DNA of 26,115 nt from Leptofilum sp050292445 (GTDB lineage: Bacteria; Chloroflexota; Anaerolineae; Promineifilales; Promineifilaceae). The DNA lies in NCBI GenBank assembly GCA_050292445.1, contig JBNKLQ010000057.1, positions 1-26,115 on the forward strand. The letters run 5' to 3'. This document shows positions 22,205-26,115 of the stretch, piece by piece (position 1 is the stretch's first letter; every line of letters starts with the position of its first letter). A program made the translations under genes and the position numbers. The notes under the pieces are model-generated. The model had not been told where the DNA came from and ran no database searches. It saw only the letters and a list, made by a program, of their open reading frames with translations.

Positions 22205-22612
22205 TTAATGTAGTCGCTCAGGATGGTCTATAATGCTGCCATCCAGCACGGCCTGTACGGCCGTTTCAATATCAGAAATATCAGTGAGAATCGGGCGAAT
22301 CCCCATTTGTTGTAAGCCATTGTGTGCGCCTTGACCCATACCACGGGCCAAAATCACCTCGCAATCGGTAATCGCAACGAACATGCGCTGATGTTTTTCC
22401 GCCGAATGCTGCCCGAATCCTCTGCCCTGCCTGTCGTGTTGATGGTGGTGCTCGTGCGCCTCCTCATTTTCAAACTCATGGTGACCAGCTTTCACACGGT
22501 TTTCGCGCGCCACAACACGGCCGTTTTCTATCGTTAACACAACATATTTTGTTGCCTGCCCAAAATGCGCACTAATTTTTGTTCCGTCATCAGTTACTGC
22601 TGCAATTTTCAT
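22205..22612 (-). CDS. NifX/NifB-type dinitrogenase cofactor-binding-like protein with His-rich insert
   Basis: This 135-residue protein has the NifX/NafY-like cofactor-carrier fold. MKIAAVTDDGTKISAHFGQATKYVVL opens it, an acidic and His-rich insert (about 43-60, HHEFENEEAHEHHHQH) follows, and GMGQGAHNGLQQMGIRPIL lies near the end. The His cluster suggests metal binding. Members of this group outside nitrogen fixation are found with redox enzymes and may carry iron-sulfur or molybdenum/iron precursors. The ATG at 22612 lacks a strong ribosome binding site. An 11-bp hairpin sits 13 bases before it. Confidence 0.85.
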   Translation of the reverse strand: MKIAAVTDDGTKISAHFGQATKYVVLTIENGRVVARENRVKAGHHEFENEEAHEHHHQHDRQGRGFGQHSAEKHQRMFVAITDCEVILARGMGQGAHNGLQQMGIRPILTDISDIETAVQAVLDGSIIDHPERLH

Positions 22613-22625
22613 TTGTTTTTCTTTT

Positions 22626-22663
22626 CCCGGTTGTGGCTCAGTAAAAAACTAACCACAACCGGG
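22626..22663. promoter_or_regulatory. 11-bp perfect hairpin before the NifX-like gene
   Basis: CCCGGTTGTGG (22626-22636) and CCACAACCGGG (22653-22663) flank a 16-base AT-rich loop. On the minus strand the stem ends 13 bases before the NifX-like ATG and is followed by an A-rich run, not a U-run. It therefore does not look like an intrinsic terminator. It may tune translation or mark mRNA processing between the DsrE-like and NifX-like genes. Confidence 0.5.
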
Positions 22664-22693
22664 CTAAATTTCTAGCTGTTAAATCACGCCAAC

Positions 22694-23071
22694 CTAAAAG
22701 ACCAGCGAAAGGCCCGCATCTTGGGCATCTAGCAGGAAGGATGGCGCGTTCAAGATTTCTACACCTTCGCGCACATCTTCTGGCTTAATCCCTTTATTTT
22801 CCAGAGCCAGCTCGCACAAGATAATCCGGCCGCCTTCTGCCAGAATGTCATCATAAAGCTGCACCGGATCCGGCAGCCCTTTTAAGTGCATGTCGCGGAT
22901 TTTCTCTAGCTCACCCTTGACCAGCGCCGGCGCACCGCCCGGGCAGAAAAATACCAATACGTCATCATCGATAGCTGCTCCAGAAGCGCTCATAATTAGC
23001 GTAGGCATCACATGCGGCGCATCCGCATGATTACACATAACAACCATCTTTCCATTTCCATTTTTGCTCAT
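22694..23071 (-). CDS. DsrE-like family protein
   Basis: This 125-residue soluble alpha/beta protein belongs to the DsrE/DsrF-like group, which binds or transfers persulfide sulfur. A GKMVVMCNHAD strand leads in (Cys13), FFCPGGAPALV follows (Cys43), and the conserved late cysteine is Cys86 (IILCELALENKGI), in the place of the family's active-site Cys. The start is ATG 23071 with AAGGAGATG. It follows the ferritin-like gene by 80 bases. In a cluster with an Hdr-type complex, a role as sulfur carrier is plausible but only inferred. Confidence 0.8.
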   Translation of the reverse strand: MSKNGNGKMVVMCNHADAPHVMPTLIMSASGAAIDDDVLVFFCPGGAPALVKGELEKIRDMHLKGLPDPVQLYDDILAEGGRIILCELALENKGIKPEDVREGVEILNAPSFLLDAQDAGLSLVF

Positions 23072-23151
23072 TAAATCATCTCCTTGTCACCACAATCAAA
23101 GTGAACAAAAAACATCTTTTTCGCCAAACTTCTTTTGCTTGTGCCGAAACA

Positions 23152-23574
23152 CTATAGTCCTTTCAAAATGCGGCGAAGTTCGCGGGCATGACCCGCTTCA
23201 TCCGCAGCCATCTCCTCTAATTTCAGTTTGAGTTCGACCTCACCCAATTCGTCTGCTAAGGCCGCGTGCGCCATATAAGCATCAACGTCGTGCAGCTCCA
23301 TTTGCATGTCCAATTCCAGCATTGCCTTGATCGATGCTGGTTTTTCAAACGATTTTGGCGTTGTGGTTGGTTCGCCGCCCATATCCACAATCACATCGGT
23401 TAGAAATGCTGCATGTCCTAACTCATCTGGTATTTCAACCGCGAACAGATCGCGAAGTTTCATACCCAAGAATCCAACCGATTTACCAGCTTGGTAGGTA
23501 TAGCGAATGACGGTGCCTAACTCGGCCGCCAGGTCTTCGTTTAAACCACGAATCAAATCTTCTTTTGTAGCCAT
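23152..23574 (-). CDS. Ferritin-like diiron protein
   Basis: This 140-residue four-helix bundle has a complete ferritin diiron pattern: Glu18 on helix 1, Glu51-x2-His54 on helix 2, Glu93 on helix 3 and Glu126-x2-His129 on helix 4. The sequence is nearest to bacterioferritin/DPS-like small ferritins. It could store iron, detoxify peroxide or supply iron for cluster assembly. No heme-ligand Met is evident at the usual bacterioferritin position. ATG 23574 follows AAGGAG. It is 23 bases after the HdrC/E fusion, so the two likely share a transcript. Confidence 0.85.
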   Translation of the reverse strand: MATKEDLIRGLNEDLAAELGTVIRYTYQAGKSVGFLGMKLRDLFAVEIPDELGHAAFLTDVIVDMGGEPTTTPKSFEKPASIKAMLELDMQMELHDVDAYMAHAALADELGEVELKLKLEEMAADEAGHARELRRILKGL

Positions 23575-23597
23575 TTTGTCTCCTTAGATTTTTGCTA

Positions 23598-24749
23598 TCA
23601 ATCGGTTCCTGCTGGAGCCAACTCTGGTTCCAGCTGTTCTTGCTGAGCGTGAACCTTCACCGCTTCAAAATAGACGGCTAAAGGCCGATACGCCAGATGC
23701 GACCATTTACCAAAGGGCACCTCCAAAACCAACATTGGCACCAACAACGCTAAATGAATGACATACGTGATATACGTTGCCAGGGGCAGGCCCAAATAGC
23801 GGAAACTGTGTACCAAAATGCCCGTTAACGTCACCGTAAACAGCAAGATGGGGAACATCCAGTCGCTGGTATGGGAATAGCGATGCATCTGTCGTGTTTT
23901 TTGTATTCGGCCCCAAATGGCCCGCCCAGCCCCATACAGCAGCACAATTGTGGCGTAATAGCCTAACCAGCGCTGCGGATGCCAGATTGGATAAATATTG
24001 TCAGTTTGGAACCAGTTGAGGAAGAACACGATGATGACGAGCATCAACACGTAGCCGCTGACCAATAGCATGTGACTGATCCAGGACGGCCGTTCCTCTG
24101 CACAAGATGACCATTGTTTCTGCGTGGCAAAGTGAAAAGGCAGACGCCACGCTTCGCTGATATAAATTGACAATGGTATTTTGCTTTGGCTACCCGGTTG
24201 CATGGTAAAGATGAACATGCGCCACGCGTTGCTCAACAAAAAGAACAACAGCAGACCAGCCATCGTCCAATCCAGAACATGAATCACATGCACCGGGGCA
24301 AATGTATTCAACTCGACCTGCTCGGTAACGATGGGGCCGTGAAAAAGAACAAAGGCTAGAATTACCAAGAGGCTTACCAACAGAACAGACCCAATCTCCC
24401 ACACCTTTGAGGTATAGAATTTTCGTGCCAGCCCTGTCCAATCATATTGAGCCGTCAGCCAGCGTCGCAGCGCCATCTGCGCTTCGGCTGGCTCTGCCCC
24501 TCGGGGACAAGTTGCCGTGCAGTCACCGCAGTAATAACAGAGCCAGGGATCCAGGCTTTGATTAAGCCGGTCTTTTAAACCCAATTGCACCAACCGGATG
24601 GAACTTCGCGGAAACGGGTGATCGTCACTGGCCAGAGGACACATCGCGGTGCAGGTGCCACAGTTGAAGCACGCTTCAATATTGACACCGTCCTTTTCGC
24701 CAAACTTCTTCAAATCTAACAGCACGTCAGGATCAATACGACTGCTCAT
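23598..24749 (-). CDS. HdrC/HdrE fusion, QmoC-like quinone-reactive subunit
   Basis: This 383-residue protein has two parts. Residues 1-100 are an HdrC-type ferredoxin domain with Cys27, Cys30, Cys33, Cys37 and Cys71, Cys74, Cys77, Cys81, ligands for two [4Fe-4S] clusters. Residues about 115-350 form a cytochrome b domain with five to six helices. His residues in VHVIHVLDW, HMLLVSG, HSFRYLG and YVIHLALL are candidate heme ligands. This architecture equals QmoC, the membrane subunit that links an HdrA-like flavoprotein to the quinone pool. Its ATG overlaps the stop of the winged-helix gene by 4 bases (ATGA). The HdrA-like partner is just upstream. Typical sulfate-reduction genes are not in view. 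Confidence 0.88.
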   Translation of the reverse strand: MSSRIDPDVLLDLKKFGEKDGVNIEACFNCGTCTAMCPLASDDHPFPRSSIRLVQLGLKDRLNQSLDPWLCYYCGDCTATCPRGAEPAEAQMALRRWLTAQYDWTGLARKFYTSKVWEIGSVLLVSLLVILAFVLFHGPIVTEQVELNTFAPVHVIHVLDWTMAGLLLFFLLSNAWRMFIFTMQPGSQSKIPLSIYISEAWRLPFHFATQKQWSSCAEERPSWISHMLLVSGYVLMLVIIVFFLNWFQTDNIYPIWHPQRWLGYYATIVLLYGAGRAIWGRIQKTRQMHRYSHTSDWMFPILLFTVTLTGILVHSFRYLGLPLATYITYVIHLALLVPMLVLEVPFGKWSHLAYRPLAVYFEAVKVHAQQEQLEPELAPAGTD

Positions 24750-25048
24750 TTCTTTTTATCCTCTACTCGCTGGTAAAGATAATACTCACCGCACATGCCG
24801 GTTTCGACCACGAGGCCATATTTTTTCATGGCTGTGATGTGCCAAAGCACTTCGTGAGCCGGGATGCCGGTAATGGTGGCAATTTCCGGGATCGTCTTTG
24901 GCTCATCCCGTGTCGGCTGGCAAATTTGGCGGCGAATTGCCTTTTGTTCTTTAAGCAGCGCCTGTGCTTTGGTCACGGTCTCATTGTGCTCCTCGCGCAG
25001 GCGCTTGAGAAAAATAGCTCTCTTTTTGGCATCTTCTTTGGTACTCAT
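24746..25048 (-). CDS. Winged-helix protein inside the Hdr operon
   Basis: This 100-residue protein has a charged, probably coiled-coil N-terminus (residues 1-45) and a winged helix-turn-helix (about 50-95: IPEIATITGIPAHEVLWHITAMKKYGLV, then a wing EYYLYQRV). Cys43 and Cys86 are present; a redox-sensing role is possible but not shown. The start is ATG 25048, inside the HdrA stop (ATGA), and its stop overlaps the HdrC/E start (ATGA). A longer in-frame reading to 25123 overlaps HdrA and has no support. Strict translational coupling on both sides suggests an obligate companion of the complex, either a regulator or a structural adaptor. Confidence 0.82.
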   Translation of the reverse strand: MSTKEDAKKRAIFLKRLREEHNETVTKAQALLKEQKAIRRQICQPTRDEPKTIPEIATITGIPAHEVLWHITAMKKYGLVVETGMCGEYYLYQRVEDKKK

Positions 25049-26115
25049 AAGGCTAACTCCCATTGAGGCAGCTCCTCGGCCGCGATGGCCTCTATCATGG
25101 CTTCGTACTGGTCGAGCCGCCAACCCATCAGGTCAACAGCCCGATTGGGGCAGGCACTAACACAGACGCCACAGCCGGCGCAGTTGGCCGGGGTAACGAC
25201 CGCTTTTTGCACGGAACGGCCGTTCACAACCATCGTCTGCAAGGCAATCGCATCTTCATATTGGCAAACTTCAACACAGCGCCCCGTGCCATCACACAAT
25301 TCAGAATTTACCTGAGCCACAAAGGGATCTAGTTCCACTTGTCCTTGGCTCAATAAACCGGCCACTTTGGCCGCTGCTGCTCCAGCCGCCGCACAGCTTT
25401 CCTGGATATTCATCGGCCCTTGCGCTGTCCCAGCGAGGACAATGCCGGGAACGGCCGTTTCCACCGGGCGCAGCTTGGGATGCACTTCCAACAAAAACCG
25501 ATCTGTTCCCGGCGATACTTTGAGCAGGTTGATCAGATCCTCTACAGGATTGGGCATCATCCCTACGGCCAATACCACCATATCCACCGGCAGCTCCAAT
25601 TCCTCACCCCAGGTCAAATAATCCTTAACTTGAATGAGCAAAGGATATACATCATCCGGCGGTGCAGCGGTGACTTGCGGCAGTTCATCATCGTGAAAGC
25701 GCAGGAAACGCACCTTGTTTTGCGAGGCCTCTGTGTAATACGCTTCATGCCCCCGGCCATAGGTGCGAATATCTTCGTAAATGTCGAAAATGTTGACATC
25801 TGGGAATCGGTCACGCAGCTCATTGGCCGCGTGCAGCGTGGCTGTGCAGCAGACCCGCGAGCAATAATTGTTAAGCTGGCCGTCGGACTGTGGCTCGTTA
25901 ACACCATCCACCTGGCGGCTGCCGACACAGTGAATCAGGGCAATGTTACGGACGGGACGGCCGTTCCATTCCAGCTTTTCTGTCTTCCCATTTAGCGCCA
26001 ACAGGCGGATAAAACGAGGCAGGGTCACAACTTCTGGGAAGTCGCCATAGCCATATTCGCCTGGATGTGGCTCGTAAGGTTTGAAGCCGGTGGCCACCAC
26101 CACTGCGCCTACCGT
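25045..26115 (-). CDS. HdrA-like flavin/iron-sulfur oxidoreductase subunit, 5' end missing
   Basis: At least 356 residues of an HdrA-type protein run in from beyond the right edge, where the frame is still open. VGAVVVATGF is the strand that closes the FAD domain, and CVGSRQ plus YCSRVCCTATL are HdrA signatures. AVGMMPNP and VPGIVLAGTAQGPMNIQES complete the flavin region. Two ferredoxin motifs follow at the C-terminus. The second (NCAGCGVCVSACPNRA) is complete. The first reads CDGTGRCVEVCQY: Thr replaces the second Cys, and the usual Pro after the last Cys is Gln. The protein probably receives electrons from a donor outside the window and passes them to the HdrC/E fusion. Confidence 0.9.
   Translation of the reverse strand, partial: TVGAVVVATGFKPYEPHPGEYGYGDFPEVVTLPRFIRLLALNGKTEKLEWNGRPVRNIALIHCVGSRQVDGVNEPQSDGQLNNYCSRVCCTATLHAANELRDRFPDVNIFDIYEDIRTYGRGHEAYYTEASQNKVRFLRFHDDELPQVTAAPPDDVYPLLIQVKDYLTWGEELELPVDMVVLAVGMMPNPVEDLINLLKVSPGTDRFLLEVHPKLRPVETAVPGIVLAGTAQGPMNIQESCAAAGAAAAKVAGLLSQGQVELDPFVAQVNSELCDGTGRCVEVCQYEDAIALQTMVVNGRSVQKAVVTPANCAGCGVCVSACPNRAVDLMGWRLDQYEAMIEAIAAEELPQWELAL

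Larger units (their letters stand above)
4969..25964. repeat. Dispersed octamer palindrome ACGGCCGT, 28 copies
   Basis: Exact copies start at 4969, 5227, 6672, 6965, 8556, 8652, 8847, 9069, 9405, 12404, 14651, 16455, 19087, 19462, 19627, 20070, 20262, 20393, 20523, 20691, 21023, 21215, 22257, 22517, 24086, 25216, 25451 and 25957. Almost all are inside coding sequence and in varying reading frames. Most are extended to AACGGCCGT or ACGGCCGTT. None occurs in 1-4968 or 16463-19086. The core is CGGCCG. The positions were read by eye, so a few may have been missed. Confidence 0.85.

Noticed and set aside
22626..22663. Intrinsic terminator between the DsrE-like and NifX-like genes
   Set aside because: The stem is strong but neither strand has a U-run after it, and the genes seem to be in one unit.
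1..26115. CRISPR arrays, tRNA or rRNA genes
   Set aside because: I saw no regularly spaced repeats of 25-40 bases, no cloverleaf and no rRNA-like conserved blocks on either strand.

Overview
The window looks like a chromosomal segment of a Chloroflexota bacterium, probably Anaerolineae-like or a relative. This is inferred from the mix of gene families: MalT-like LuxR ATPases with neighbouring small membrane proteins, a transposase family known from this phylum, an HdrA/HdrC-E module and small conserved proteins. No rRNA or marker gene is present to prove it. Genes are dense and mostly on the minus strand, and clear AAGGAG-type ribosome binding sites are frequent. A striking signature is the 8-bp palindrome ACGGCCGT, found 28 times by eye where about 0.4 would be expected by chance. 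It is absent from bases 1-4968 and from 16463-19086.

Region 1 (1-2853) is mobile DNA. The 3' end of an unknown gene is followed by an integron-type attC-like recombination site (223-294) and a small cassette-like gene (318-788). An ISKra4-type insertion sequence (928-2509) follows, with 16-bp perfect terminal inverted repeats and a transposase split over two frames. Its right end abuts a 5'-truncated remnant of a second transposase.

Region 2 (2893-7989) is a C4-dicarboxylate module: a DASS-family anion transporter divergent from a complete succinate dehydrogenase/fumarate reductase operon (A-B-C-D). A Crp/Fnr-like palindrome GTGA-N6-TCAC lies between them. A second copy of the same truncated transposase (8153-~8496) lies on the far side, so the module is bracketed by two direct-repeat IS remnants. 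The distal remnant cuts off the 3' end of an exported-protein gene.

Region 3 (8477-16506, minus strand) is a set of membrane and stress-type genes: a truncated exported protein, a DUF1772 protein, a CPBP intramembrane protease, an atypical SDR, two paralogous four-helix membrane proteins, a small conserved protein and an S41-like peptidase. A MalT-like LuxR regulator lies at the head. Two near-identical operator-like elements, each with two direct GTTCTATT repeats, sit before two blocks of these genes. This suggests a small regulon of the adjacent regulator.

Region 4 (16977-19030) holds a LysR regulator whose stop codon overlaps the stop of a convergent gene, a tandem pair of paralogous glycine-rich membrane proteins, and a 60-residue conserved protein.

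Region 5 (19083-26115, minus strand, running in from beyond the right edge) is a tight redox and cofactor cluster: HdrA-like flavoprotein, a winged-helix protein, an HdrC/HdrE (QmoC-like) fusion, a ferritin-like protein, a DsrE-like protein, a NifX-like protein with a His-rich insert, a CooC-like ATPase, a thioredoxin-VKOR fusion and a radical SAM protein. Several starts and stops overlap by 4 nt. I read it as a membrane-linked Hdr/Qmo-type electron-transfer complex with its own iron-sulfur or metal handling and disulfide-forming partners. This is the best candidate for an undescribed system in the window.
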